From the NCBI GenBank assembly GCA_023390555.1, contig JAEWCQ010000029.1, positions 1-64,000 on the forward strand: a stretch of 64,000 nucleotides of DNA. The letters are read 5' to 3'. The notes under the pieces were generated by a model. It worked only from the letters and a program-made list of their open reading frames with translations, did no database searches and was not told where the DNA came from. This stretch comes from Bacillota bacterium. GTDB taxonomy: Bacteria > Bacillota > Clostridia > Lachnospirales > Lachnospiraceae. A program made the translations under genes and the position numbers. Positions 34,797-43,145 of the stretch are shown piece after piece; the first letter of the stretch is position 1; each line of letters starts with the position of its first letter.

Positions 34797-35720
34797 CTAT
34801 AGATCCAGAATGACCTTCTTTACTCCGCCGCTTTTTGCAATTTCGGCAAAGTGTTCCATCTCCTCTTTGCTGTATCTGGAGGGATTCTCTTCGAAACAAA
34901 ACGGCTTATCCACCAGATGATATTTTGCCTGGGCAAGCGGATTCCAGTTTAAAATTTCATACGTGACCTCCGGATAAATTCCGGTAATATACCGGCTGAT
35001 CTCTTGGATATTCTCATCTCCGGTTGTAATTCCCGGAATCATCGGTGTACGGATAATCACACGTTCCTTACATTCACTGGACAGCAGGTAGTTCAGATTC
35101 TCTAGAATCCTGTCATTTTGCACACCCGTATACCGTTTATGGAGTTCACAATCTGCAATCTTAAAATCCGCATAAATCAGATCCAGATACGGAACCGCGT
35201 TTATTAAGCTTTCTTTCGGGACATTGAGTGCTGTTTCAATTGCCGTATGAATACCCTCTTTTTTCAATTCCTTTAAAACTGCAACAACAAATTCCGCCTG
35301 CAGCAATGGCTCCCCGCCGGAAAAAGTCACGCCGCCGTCATGCTGAAAAAACACCTTGTCTTTCCGCAGTTCTTCCATGGCCTTTTCCACCGTGATTCTT
35401 CTTGCATCCATCGAAATCGCCCCGGTCGGGCAAACCTCGGCAATATGCTTCCAGTCCTCTTTTGCCTGTGGATGCAGAATGATTCCGTCCGTTCCCTGCT
35501 GCACTCCTCCATTGACAGAAGCCCTGACACAGTTTCCGCAGTTAATGCATTTATTTTTAAAATAAACAGGTTTGATGCCTGTGTCAATCCCCTCCGGATT
35601 ATGGCACCAGACGCAGGAGAGCGGACATCCCTTCAAAAACATGGTCGTCCGGATTCCGTTCCCGTCATGCGTGGAAAACCTTCTTATGTCAAATATTGTT
35701 CCCTGTGGTGTTTCCTTCAT
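34797..35720 (-). CDS. Glycyl radical enzyme activating protein (radical SAM)
   Basis: A 307-residue activase. It has the SAM-cluster motif MFLKGCPLSCVWCHNPEG (CxxxCxxC, about residues 27-34), then an inserted ferredoxin-like cluster region with NKCINCGNCVR and HIAEVCPTGAIS, the layout of activases for dehydratase/lyase-type GREs. FSGGEPLLQ is the SAM-binding GGE motif. It generates the glycyl radical on the product of the preceding gene. Start at ATG 35718-35720 with AGGAAG upstream, 38 bases after the GRE stop. Confidence 0.95.
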   Translation of the reverse strand: MKETPQGTIFDIRRFSTHDGNGIRTTMFLKGCPLSCVWCHNPEGIDTGIKPVYFKNKCINCGNCVRASVNGGVQQGTDGIILHPQAKEDWKHIAEVCPTGAISMDARRITVEKAMEELRKDKVFFQHDGGVTFSGGEPLLQAEFVVAVLKELKKEGIHTAIETALNVPKESLINAVPYLDLIYADFKIADCELHKRYTGVQNDRILENLNYLLSSECKERVIIRTPMIPGITTGDENIQEISRYITGIYPEVTYEILNWNPLAQAKYHLVDKPFCFEENPSRYSKEEMEHFAEIAKSGGVKKVILDL

Positions 35721-35758
35721 CGGTTCTTCCTCCGTGCAGATTTCTCCTGTCAACGTTC

Positions 35759-38113
35759 TCAAATTTCACCATAGCTGGTACGTGCAATAATCTCATTCTG
35801 CAATTCGTCTGCGAGCTCCGTAAAATATGCCGTATATCCGGCAACCCGGATCGTAAGGCTCCGATACTGTTCCGGATTTTTCTGGGCCGCAATCAGATCC
35901 TCTTTCCTTACGACATTGAACTGGATATGCGGTATTTCCAAATCCACAAATGCCCTTAAGAATTTGGCGAATTTGTCGATTCCCGTCTCTGTCCGGAAAA
36001 ATTCCGGTAAAAATTTCATATTCAGCAGTCCGCCATTCGTCGTAAAACTCTTATCCAGCTTGGAAACGGACTTTAAAACTGCGGTCGGCCCTGCAATATC
36101 CCTACCATAGACCGGCGACATACCACCATCTGCCAAAGGGGTCCCCGCATATCTTCCATCCGGTGAAGCTCCGACATTTTCCCCCATCGGGACATGTGCC
36201 GATACGGTATACATTCCCGTGTGATATTTTCCTCCGCGGTAATTGCTGTATTTGGAAAGGCTTTTCTTGAAATACTGAGCCCATTTTACACCCAGTTCAT
36301 CGACCCAGTCTATATCGTTTCCATATTTCGGTACTTTATAGAGCATTTTCGCGCGTAAGACATCATTTCCCTCAAAATTAGTCTGCAATGCATTCAGTAA
36401 TTCTTTCTTTCCGACCGACTGATCTTCAAACACCAGCTTCTTTACGGCAGCAAGACTGTCTGCAAGATTTGCGACCTGAATCATCTGAATACCGGAAAAA
36501 TTATAGACTGCTCCGCCTGCGGTCACATCCATTCCTCTGTCCATACAAGCATCAATTACCGCTGACAGAAATGGTGTCGGCAACAGATCCATATGTGCCT
36601 GCTCCACCTGCTCACAGGCCTTCACCATTCGCTCCATGTATTCATTCAGATACCGTTCCAATACGGCTTCCAGATCTTCAAAGGTACGGTAGGAGGTAAT
36701 GTCTCCGTAATCAGGTGCGATCTGTTTTCCGCTCATCAGATCCCTGCCGCCGTTCAAAGTAAGTTCTAATATTTTATTTAGATTAAACATTGCAGCATCG
36801 CTCCAGCCAAGATTATTTCCCTGGGTGGTCAGCTCCACACAGCCTACCACCGCGTAATCTCTTGCGTCTTTTTCACTGATGCCCAGTTCCTCCATGGCCG
36901 GAATCACAGCTTTATCATTGAAAAATTGCGGCATTCCACTTCCCTTTGCCACCACATGGATCGCCTCTTTCAGCAGTGCATCCGATGTCTTCTCATGCAG
37001 TCTGACCGAGAGATTTGGCTGCGGCAGTCCCAGATGCTCCTGTGCCTTTAAAAACAGAAAAGATAAGGTATTGGAAAAATCATTTCCATCCGCGTCCTGT
37101 CCGCCAATCGCAATATTAAATCCAATCGGAAAACCTGCGAAGAATTTTGCACTGTTCGCATTTCTCATATAGACAATCTGATTGAATTTCAGCCACAGGC
37201 ACTCAATCATTTCCAGTGCCTGCTGCTCATCCAATTCTCCTGCATCCTTTTCTTTTGCATAATAATCCCATAATATTTCATCCAGTCTTCCCGGTGAAAA
37301 TGATGATGCATTGGACTCCATATGCAGAATCACAAACAGAAACCATAAAGACTGGACTGCTTCATGGAAGCCGACGGGCGGTCTTTCGGAAAGATTCTCA
37401 CAGATCTGAGCCAGATTCCTCATGTTCTGTACATATTCCCTCTTTCCTTCCGACTCAGCCTTTTCCAACAGAAGTCTGGCGTAGCGCCGCATGAAATTCC
37501 GGGTTCCCTCCATGACCAGAATCACACTTTCATAAAAGACGCTCTGCTCTCCCTCTGCGGTCTCCAGTTTCTTCTCTGCCTCCTCCTGAATCTTTGCCGG
37601 CCCCTGGGCAAGCCATTTTCTACTGTTCGGACAGATATGTCCCTGCGCATGATCTTTTTGATTTATTTTTACGACTTTGGAAATTTTGTCAATCTCTTCT
37701 CCATAACGCTGCTTTAAGACATCTTCCAACGATTTGCCTTCCCAGTATGGTTTAATTACCTTACGAAAATAGGAGACATCTTCTTCCCTGATCTCAAACT
37801 TATCCTGAGATCTTGTCGGAAGCGTCTCAAATTCCCGATCTACCCATGCGCTTCCGCTCTCCGGGAACACCACGCCATAACGAACTCCCGCCGTCCGATT
37901 GCCGACAATCAGTTCTTCCGGCTCAATTGCAATCTCCACCTGTTCGAGTGCTGCCTTTAAAGATAATGCCCGCTGGATCATTCTTGGTTTATCTTCATTC
38001 AGTTTATACGTTTCCGTAATAATTTTGGCCTGCTCAATCGATGCATAACGCGGCTGGGATAACATTTTTTCTTTTAAGGTACGGATTCTCTCCGTCATTT
38101 TCAGCTCGTTCAT
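35759..38113 (-). CDS. Glycyl radical enzyme, PflD/YbiW-like lyase
   Basis: A 784-residue GRE. The catalytic Cys is in YAVVGCVELTTQGN (about residue 425), with the Glu two residues on as in C-O lyase/dehydratase GREs rather than the Cys-Cys of true pyruvate formate-lyase. The glycyl radical loop near the C-terminus reads TIRVAGYTAYF (Gly about 759). In E. coli, YbiW and PflD open the ring of 1,5-anhydroglucitol and 1,5-anhydromannitol 6-phosphates. The PTS and Fsa neighbours support that reaction here. GCVE is followed by Leu where many relatives have Pro, so the substrate remains open. RBS GGAGG at 5 bases before ATG 38111-38113. Confidence 0.9.
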   Translation of the reverse strand: MNELKMTERIRTLKEKMLSQPRYASIEQAKIITETYKLNEDKPRMIQRALSLKAALEQVEIAIEPEELIVGNRTAGVRYGVVFPESGSAWVDREFETLPTRSQDKFEIREEDVSYFRKVIKPYWEGKSLEDVLKQRYGEEIDKISKVVKINQKDHAQGHICPNSRKWLAQGPAKIQEEAEKKLETAEGEQSVFYESVILVMEGTRNFMRRYARLLLEKAESEGKREYVQNMRNLAQICENLSERPPVGFHEAVQSLWFLFVILHMESNASSFSPGRLDEILWDYYAKEKDAGELDEQQALEMIECLWLKFNQIVYMRNANSAKFFAGFPIGFNIAIGGQDADGNDFSNTLSFLFLKAQEHLGLPQPNLSVRLHEKTSDALLKEAIHVVAKGSGMPQFFNDKAVIPAMEELGISEKDARDYAVVGCVELTTQGNNLGWSDAAMFNLNKILELTLNGGRDLMSGKQIAPDYGDITSYRTFEDLEAVLERYLNEYMERMVKACEQVEQAHMDLLPTPFLSAVIDACMDRGMDVTAGGAVYNFSGIQMIQVANLADSLAAVKKLVFEDQSVGKKELLNALQTNFEGNDVLRAKMLYKVPKYGNDIDWVDELGVKWAQYFKKSLSKYSNYRGGKYHTGMYTVSAHVPMGENVGASPDGRYAGTPLADGGMSPVYGRDIAGPTAVLKSVSKLDKSFTTNGGLLNMKFLPEFFRTETGIDKFAKFLRAFVDLEIPHIQFNVVRKEDLIAAQKNPEQYRSLTIRVAGYTAYFTELADELQNEIIARTSYGEI

Positions 38114-38149
38114 TGTTCCCTCCATTTATTATTATTTGCATTTTATTTT

Positions 38150-38163
38150 TATTGTTTATTATT
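38150..38163 (-). promoter_or_regulatory. Putative operator O1 (downstream of -10)
   Basis: AATAATAAACAATA on the minus strand, covering the transcription start region. It is one of three related 14-bp sites in the operon (others 38206-38219 and 32736-32749). Confidence 0.5.
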
Positions 38164-38168
38164 GTTTT

Positions 38169-38197
38169 ATTATATTCTTGTTCTTTACTGTTGTCAA
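38169..38197 (-). promoter_or_regulatory. Consensus sigma-A promoter of the GRE/PTS operon
   Basis: Minus-strand TTGACA (38192-38197) and TATAAT (38169-38174), both perfect, with exactly 17 bases between. The leader to the GRE start is about 50 bases. Such a strong promoter needs tight repression, consistent with the operators on both sides. Confidence 0.88.
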
Positions 38198-38205
38198 CAA
38201 TTCTT

Positions 38206-38219
38206 TATTATTTATTATT
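38206..38219 (-). promoter_or_regulatory. Putative operator O2 (upstream of -35)
   Basis: AATAATAAATAATA on the minus strand, one mismatch to O1, 8 bp upstream of the -35. The wider 25-bp contexts of O1 and O2 are also similar, giving an imperfect direct repeat flanking the promoter, as expected for DeoR-family looping or cooperative binding. Confidence 0.45.
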
Positions 38220-38281
38220 GTTTTTTATTATATTTCCAGAATGATTTTTTGAAGCAGAACACTAGACATCCAAGAACGAAC

Positions 38282-38296
38282 GTGTACTTCGTACAC
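38282..38296. promoter_or_regulatory. Inverted repeat upstream of the GRE promoter
   Basis: Perfect gtgtac-ttc-gtacac palindrome about 85 bp upstream of the -35. Possible activator site, for example for the PRD regulator; no direct evidence. Confidence 0.35.
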
Positions 38297-38316
38297 TCCT
38301 GCATGCATTTCCTATA

Positions 38317-38369
38317 GAATAAAAAAACGGGGTATTTCAAATCGTTTCCAATTTAAAATACCCCGTTTT
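38317..38369 (-). terminator. Terminator of the deoR gene
   Basis: 14-bp perfect stem (38324-38337 with 38356-38369) followed on the minus strand by TTTTTTTATTC. It separates the deoR transcript from the GRE operon promoter. The rest of the 310-bp gap 38126-38435 is A/T-rich regulatory DNA. Confidence 0.88.
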
Positions 38370-38435
38370 CCAATTTACAATTCTCCGAACGCTTTAAACT
38401 TTACAATGCACTTCCAACCAGGAAGCATCTGCACT

Positions 38436-39200
38436 CTAAAAGATCCATTCAATATTATATTCCTGCAATTTTTCCCTCACATCTTCCGGCGGCTGTGTTT
38501 CTAATACCGCACCGGTAAAGTCATCCAGCTTTGCATACTTAAACGTCCCATCGGTATTAAACTTCCTGGTTTCCAGCATGATATAGCTCTTCTTGCTGTT
38601 ATCCAGAACCGCCTTCTTGGTAAGACCGTCTTCCACCATATAGGTCGAAACTTCATTGTTGAACAGGTCCACTCCTACCACGCCTACAAAGGCAAGATCA
38701 AACCGATAATTTACAATCCGCTCTATGGTCTGGCTTCCAACAAACCCATCATGACCTCTGTCAAACGTCCCTCCAATGAAAATAAGCTGTGCTGCTGATG
38801 CACCTAAAAACTCCAGCATCACATCTACCATATTGGTAACAACCGTGATGTTGAGAGATGATTTCGCGATCAGCTTCGCCAACTCCAGATTCGCCGTTGA
38901 GATATCCAGAAAAACCATATCACCGTCCTTGATCAGACGAATTGCCTTTTCGGCAATCTGCCGTTTTGATTCAATGTTTTTATCCTTCCTCTGGGAAACA
39001 TCCAGATCGTGTACGTTGATTCTCTTTTTGACTGCGCCGCCGTACGTCTTCTTCAGTAATCCTCTTTTTTCTAATAAAGTCAGATCCTTTCGAATACTGT
39101 CCTCCGTCACATGAAACTGTTCACTCAGATCCTTCACGCGGATGGATCCATTTTTATTCACCAATGATACAATCATGCTTTGTCGTTCTTCCGCAAACAT
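38436..39200 (-). CDS. DeoR/GlpR family transcriptional regulator
   Basis: A 254-residue repressor. The N-terminal DeoR HTH (GSIRVKDLSEQFHVTEDSIRKD, split here as GSIRVKDLSEQFHV and TEDSIRKDL) is followed by the sugar-phosphate isomerase-like sensor domain with GDMVFLDISTANLELAK and DLAFVGVVGVD. These repressors usually respond to a sugar phosphate. It lies immediately upstream of the GRE operon, separated by its own terminator, and is the natural candidate for the A/T-rich operators there. RBS GAGGAAG. Confidence 0.93.
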   Translation of the reverse strand: MFAEERQSMIVSLVNKNGSIRVKDLSEQFHVTEDSIRKDLTLLEKRGLLKKTYGGAVKKRINVHDLDVSQRKDKNIESKRQIAEKAIRLIKDGDMVFLDISTANLELAKLIAKSSLNITVVTNMVDVMLEFLGASAAQLIFIGGTFDRGHDGFVGSQTIERIVNYRFDLAFVGVVGVDLFNNEVSTYMVEDGLTKKAVLDNSKKSYIMLETRKFNTDGTFKYAKLDDFTGAVLETQPPEDVREKLQEYNIEWIF

Positions 39201-39284
39201 CTTACTTCCTCTTCTTTCTGGATAAAACTCTCTGAATCGTCTGTTTTTGAGGCCGATTGACGGGATAACTCCTGCCGTATTCCT

Positions 39285-40700
39285 TTAATCATAATATACG
39301 CCGTTACTTTCCAGCTCCACTTCCAGCCCGTCTGACGACAGCCGCCGGAAGAATCCTTTCTGAATGGAAGAATCCTTCAGAATCGAACTAAAGGAAAACA
39401 CCAGCGTCTCTCCGTAGGAAGAGATGGTTCCTTTCAGATTCTGTCCCTTTGACATGGCGAGATACGCATAGAACATGCTGATATAAGGCCGGTATTCCTC
39501 AAGGACGGAAATATTTCCGATATTGGTTACCGTTGAAGTGTTTGCCAATGCCGCCGACGTATATACATAACGAATTGCAATATTTTTCAGGAACAGCGGA
39601 ACCGCCCTTGCAATCAGATGCTTCTCATTTGAGACGTTATAAGAAAACAATTTTTCAAGATGCTCCTTATTCAGCTGGGAACGAAGACTCTCGCTGGTAA
39701 TGTGAAGCACCTCTTCAAACGTATATTCCTCTTTTTGGGGACCAAATTCTGCCGATATAACGGTAAAAAAATTCTTGGTCGTCACCGAATTAAAGTACGG
39801 CCTTAAGTTGACCGGAACCGCGATACGGATCGGCTTTTTCCCAGGAATACCATGCATATCCTCGGTATAGACACTCCAGGTAAACGCGCCTACCAGATAC
39901 TCATTGATGCTGACGCCGTATCTGTGACACACCTCCTTGAGCGCAGAGATCTTCATATAGCCGTGCATGACCCCAAATTCTCCGGTTCTTAATTTCTCAC
40001 CCCGCAGCAAATAAGCCTTCTGTGTCTTATAGCCCTTGGCACAGCTGCGCTTATAATTTTTCAGGAAACTGTCTTCCCGATTCATGGACGTATCACTGCT
40101 GAGCGTATCTCCTAATTTCTCCCGCAACTTGGGATGTACAATACGAAGATACTGATATGTCAGCTCTTTCAGAAAATTGATTCCTCCCATGCCATCGGTC
40201 AGCACATGGAATACCTCCAGATTAATCCGACAGCCATAATAGGTCACACGAAACATATAACTGCGATTTTTATTCTGTACGATATATTGACACGGATAGG
40301 TGCTTTCTTCTCTTACTTTTGGCGCCGGTTTGCCGTTTTCCTCAAAATAATACCAGAAAATACCCTGGCGCAAACGCAGATTAAAACCGTCAAATTTTGG
40401 CAAAACCAGATTCAAAGCCTGCTGCAGCGGCGCCTTTTGAATCTCTTCGTTCAGCGTCACCGCAATACGGTACACATTGCTCATCGCTTCACCTGCAATG
40501 ACCGGAAAAACATGTGCCGTATTATCCAGTTTGTCCCAACGGATATCGATGTTTCGGCGGAATTTTTCCTCTTCCCGCTTCCGCTTTTTCTCCGCTTTGT
40601 CCTCTTTTTTTTCTGCTCTGGCCTCTTCTTTTTCTGTCTTTCGAATCGCCTTGCGCTCTATTCTCTGGCGTTTTTTTTCTTCTTTTTCTTTTCTTTCCAT
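39285..40700 (-). CDS. Condensation-fold acyltransferase-like protein
   Basis: A 471-residue protein. The first 50 residues are a highly charged Lys/Glu helix. The rest is a two-lobed chloramphenicol-acetyltransferase/condensation-type fold with the catalytic-like motif EVFHVLTDGMGG (HxxxDG, about residue 160) and later VPVNLRPYF, typical of alcohol acetyltransferase (COG4908) and related proteins. Acyl transfer to a glycolipid, alcohol or peptide is inferred. It has its own TTGTAT-17-TATAAT promoter. It may be functionally related to the esterase/zinc-ribbon pair at 18.5-20.2 kb. Confidence 0.75.
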   Translation of the reverse strand: MERKEKEEKKRQRIERKAIRKTEKEEARAEKKEDKAEKKRKREEEKFRRNIDIRWDKLDNTAHVFPVIAGEAMSNVYRIAVTLNEEIQKAPLQQALNLVLPKFDGFNLRLRQGIFWYYFEENGKPAPKVREESTYPCQYIVQNKNRSYMFRVTYYGCRINLEVFHVLTDGMGGINFLKELTYQYLRIVHPKLREKLGDTLSSDTSMNREDSFLKNYKRSCAKGYKTQKAYLLRGEKLRTGEFGVMHGYMKISALKEVCHRYGVSINEYLVGAFTWSVYTEDMHGIPGKKPIRIAVPVNLRPYFNSVTTKNFFTVISAEFGPQKEEYTFEEVLHITSESLRSQLNKEHLEKLFSYNVSNEKHLIARAVPLFLKNIAIRYVYTSAALANTSTVTNIGNISVLEEYRPYISMFYAYLAMSKGQNLKGTISSYGETLVFSFSSILKDSSIQKGFFRRLSSDGLEVELESNGVYYD

Positions 40701-40756
40701 TTATTCTTCAATCCCACTTATTTCTGATAGCCGTTGTAAGTATTTACTAAAAAGTT

Positions 40757-40785
40757 ATTATAATAGAAGCAACCGAAAAATACAA
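40757..40785 (-). promoter_or_regulatory. Promoter of the condensation-fold protein gene
   Basis: Minus-strand TTGTAT (40780-40785), 17-base spacer, perfect TATAAT (40757-40762). Confidence 0.65.
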
Positions 40786-40848
40786 CCGCTCAATCCGCAA
40801 ATACATGCCGATTCATACAATATCGACCTGATTGTATATAAATTTCTC

Positions 40849-40909
40849 TTGCTTTTTCTTTTGTCAGCATGTAAAATTTCTCCATGGTTTGTGGTATAGC
40901 CAGAAACCA
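40849..40909 (+). promoter_or_regulatory. Promoter and operator of the GntR gene
   Basis: TTGCTT (40849-40854), 17-base spacer, TAAAAT (40872-40877), then an inverted repeat tggttt / aaacca (40885-40890 and 40904-40909) with an inner TGG/CCA dyad. Its position just after the -10 suggests autorepression. Confidence 0.5.
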
Positions 40910-40927
40910 CCTGAAGGAGATTTGCAT

Positions 40928-41632
40928 ATGGAATTCAAAAAATTAAATGCTCCTACCTTAAAGGAGCTGTTCGTTTCAGAACTTGAAAATATGATCCTGT
41001 CCGGGAAGCTGGAAATCGGCTCCAAACTTCCCTCCGAGCGGGAACTTGCCGCTTCCATGCAGGTCAGCCGTGCTGTCGTCAATGCGGGCATTGCTGAAAT
41101 GGAAGCAAAGGGATTTCTCGTGGTTAAACCGCGCATCGGTACCTTCGTCGAAGACTACCGGCGAAACGGTTCTTTAAGCACGCTGATGTCCATTATGAAC
41201 TACAATGGAGGCATGCTCCACAAAAAGGAAATCCGTTCCATCCTGGAAGTCCGTATCGTGTTGGATACACTGGCGGTTCAGCTTGTATGCAGACATGCTT
41301 CCGACGAAAGCATTCTCACTTTGCAGAAATTTGTAGATGATCTGGCAGACTGTAAAGATTCCGAACTTGCCGCAGAGCTCGCGTTTACCTTTCACCACGA
41401 GCTTGGGTTCATTACCGGCAACACTCTGCTCCCCCTGTTTTTTGTATCGTTCCGCAATCCGGTCGTCAGCCTCTGGATTCGTTTCTGCAACCATTATGGA
41501 ATCGATGCCTTATATCAGAACACAAAATCGCTGTATCAGCTTATCCTGGAACGAAACGAGGAAGCAGCGATTGACTTCATTCAAAAATCAATCGGAGATT
41601 CGATCGGAGGCTCCCGCGAAATCTACCTGTAA
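40928..41632 (+). CDS. GntR family (FadR/FCD-type) transcriptional regulator
   Basis: A 234-residue regulator. The N-terminal winged HTH has the GntR signature GSKLPSERELAASMQVSRAV (about residues 27-46), and KGFLVVKPRIGTFV forms the wing. A helical FCD-like effector domain follows (about 85-234) with EVRIVLDTLAVQL and FHHELGFITGN as likely metal/ligand residues. The ATG at 40928-40930 has AAGGAG upstream; the longer in-frame reading covers the promoter and operator. It converges on an amino-acid ABC transporter operon. Whether it controls that operon is unknown. Confidence 0.9.
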   Translation: MEFKKLNAPTLKELFVSELENMILSGKLEIGSKLPSERELAASMQVSRAVVNAGIAEMEAKGFLVVKPRIGTFVEDYRRNGSLSTLMSIMNYNGGMLHKKEIRSILEVRIVLDTLAVQLVCRHASDESILTLQKFVDDLADCKDSELAAELAFTFHHELGFITGNTLLPLFFVSFRNPVVSLWIRFCNHYGIDALYQNTKSLYQLILERNEEAAIDFIQKSIGDSIGGSREIYL

Positions 41633-41638
41633 CAACAA

Positions 41639-41668
41639 AGACAGGCTGCCGAAACGGACTGCCTGTCT
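41639..41668. terminator. Possible hairpin terminator between GntR gene and ABC operon
   Basis: agacaggc / gcctgtct arms with a further ccg/cgg pair inside. The flanks are not clearly T-rich, so function as a terminator is uncertain. Confidence 0.35.
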
Positions 41669-41687
41669 GTAGATTGCTTCTCTATTC

Positions 41688-42452
41688 TCAATTCGAGGAA
41701 AATCTCGCCAGAAACTGTCTGGTACGTTCTTCTCTCGGATGTTCGATGACCTCTCTCGGATCTCCCTCTTCAATAATGTAACCGCCATCCATGAAAATGA
41801 CACGGTCTGCTACATCTCTTGCAAATGCCATCTCATGCGTTACAATTACCATTGTCATACGCTCATCTGCCAGCTGGCGGATGACTTTTAATATCTCACC
41901 CGTCAGCTCCGGATCAAGCGCGGAAGTCGGTTCATCGAAAAACAGTATGGACGGATTTAATGCCAGTGCCCGTGCAATCGCTACTCGCTGCTGCTGTCCG
42001 CCGGACAGCTGACACGGATAATAATCTGCCTTATCCTCCAGACCCATCTTCTTTAACAGATCTTCGGCCTGCCGATACACCTCAGCCTTGTTCCTTTTCT
42101 GAATATGAATTGGTGCATCCGTAATATGTTTCCACACCGAATAATGCGGAAACAGATTGAAATTCTGAAATACCAGACCAAAATATCCCTGGATCTGTTT
42201 TAACTTTTTTGCATCTGCATATATGGCATGTCCCGCTTCATCACTTGTCACTGCGGCTTCGCCAAGATATACCAGATTTCCGCTGTCCATTTTTTCCAGC
42301 ATGGTCGCACAGCGAAGCAGGGTGGATTTTCCGGAACCGGAAGGACCGATAATTGCAACGACCTCTCCTTCTTCCACTGCGAGGGATATATCATGGAGAA
42401 CATCGAGATTTTCAAAACTCTTCTTTAAATTGCCGATCTCTAATAACTTCAT
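41688..42452 (-). CDS. Polar amino-acid ABC transporter ATP-binding protein
   Basis: A 254-residue GlnQ/HisP-type ATPase. Walker A is GPSGSGKSTLLRCATML, the signature QLSGGQQQRVAIARAL and Walker B ILFFDEPTSALDPE, with the D-loop and H-loop (VTHEMAFA) intact. It energises uptake of a polar amino acid or derivative. Third gene of the SBP-permease-ATPase operon. A short insertion after Walker A (VTSDEAGHAIYADAKK) is longer than in GlnQ. RBS GGAGG. Confidence 0.95.
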   Translation of the reverse strand: MKLLEIGNLKKSFENLDVLHDISLAVEEGEVVAIIGPSGSGKSTLLRCATMLEKMDSGNLVYLGEAAVTSDEAGHAIYADAKKLKQIQGYFGLVFQNFNLFPHYSVWKHITDAPIHIQKRNKAEVYRQAEDLLKKMGLEDKADYYPCQLSGGQQQRVAIARALALNPSILFFDEPTSALDPELTGEILKVIRQLADERMTMVIVTHEMAFARDVADRVIFMDGGYIIEEGDPREVIEHPREERTRQFLARFSSN

Positions 42453-42465
42453 CTTACATCCTCCA

Positions 42466-43116
42466 TTATTGATAGTAGCTCAAACGTTTTTCCAGATAGC
42501 CCATCACTGCTGCTACGATCAGATTAAATACGTAGTAAAACAGTCCGGCAATAAACAGCGGCACAATCGTTGTCTTTGCCGCAGCAATCTGCTTTGCAAG
42601 TGTGAACATCTCCGTATATGCAAGTACAAATGCCAGCGACGTATCCTTTACCAGTGTAATCACCTCATTCGTCACCGGCGGAAGAACACGTCTGGTCATC
42701 TGCGGAAAGATGATCTTAAAGAATGTCTGTATCCGGGAATAACCGAGCACATTGGCAGCTTCGTACTGTCCGCCCGGAATTGACTGAATACCGGAACGGT
42801 AAATCTCGGCAAAATAAGCTGCGTAATTAATCGAGAAGCCGACAATTGTTGCCGTAAGCTGGTAATTCGGCGGTGTATTTACACCAAGTACATAATAAGG
42901 TCCGTAATAGACGACCAGAAGCTGCAGCATCAGCGGTGTTCCGCGCATAATGGAGATATACAGCTTAACCAGCCACTGAAGCGGTTTAAATTTTGACATT
43001 CTTCCGAATGCCACAACAAGACCGAGCGGCATGGAAAATACCAGCGTTAATATAAAAATCGATACGGTTGCCAGCATACCGGATGCCAGCTGTTGTATTA
43101 CTGCAAATAAAGACAT
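42466..43116 (-). CDS. Polar amino-acid ABC transporter permease
   Basis: A 216-residue HisM/GlnP-family permease with about five TM helices. The family EAA-type loop reads YSRIQTFFKIIFPQM and the start motif is MRGTPLMLQLLVVYYG. It forms the membrane channel, probably as a homodimer since only one permease gene is present. 13 bp upstream of the ATPase gene. Confidence 0.95.
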   Translation of the reverse strand: MSLFAVIQQLASGMLATVSIFILTLVFSMPLGLVVAFGRMSKFKPLQWLVKLYISIMRGTPLMLQLLVVYYGPYYVLGVNTPPNYQLTATIVGFSINYAAYFAEIYRSGIQSIPGGQYEAANVLGYSRIQTFFKIIFPQMTRRVLPPVTNEVITLVKDTSLAFVLAYTEMFTLAKQIAAAKTTIVPLFIAGLFYYVFNLIVAAVMGYLEKRLSYYQ

Positions 43117-43145
43117 TCTTGTTCACCTTTCACTTTATAAGGATT

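Noticed and set aside
35759..38113. Pyruvate formate-lyase
   Set aside because: The active site has a single Cys in GCVE rather than the adjacent Cys pair of true PFL, and the activase has the extra ferredoxin-like cluster insert of lyase/dehydratase GRE systems.
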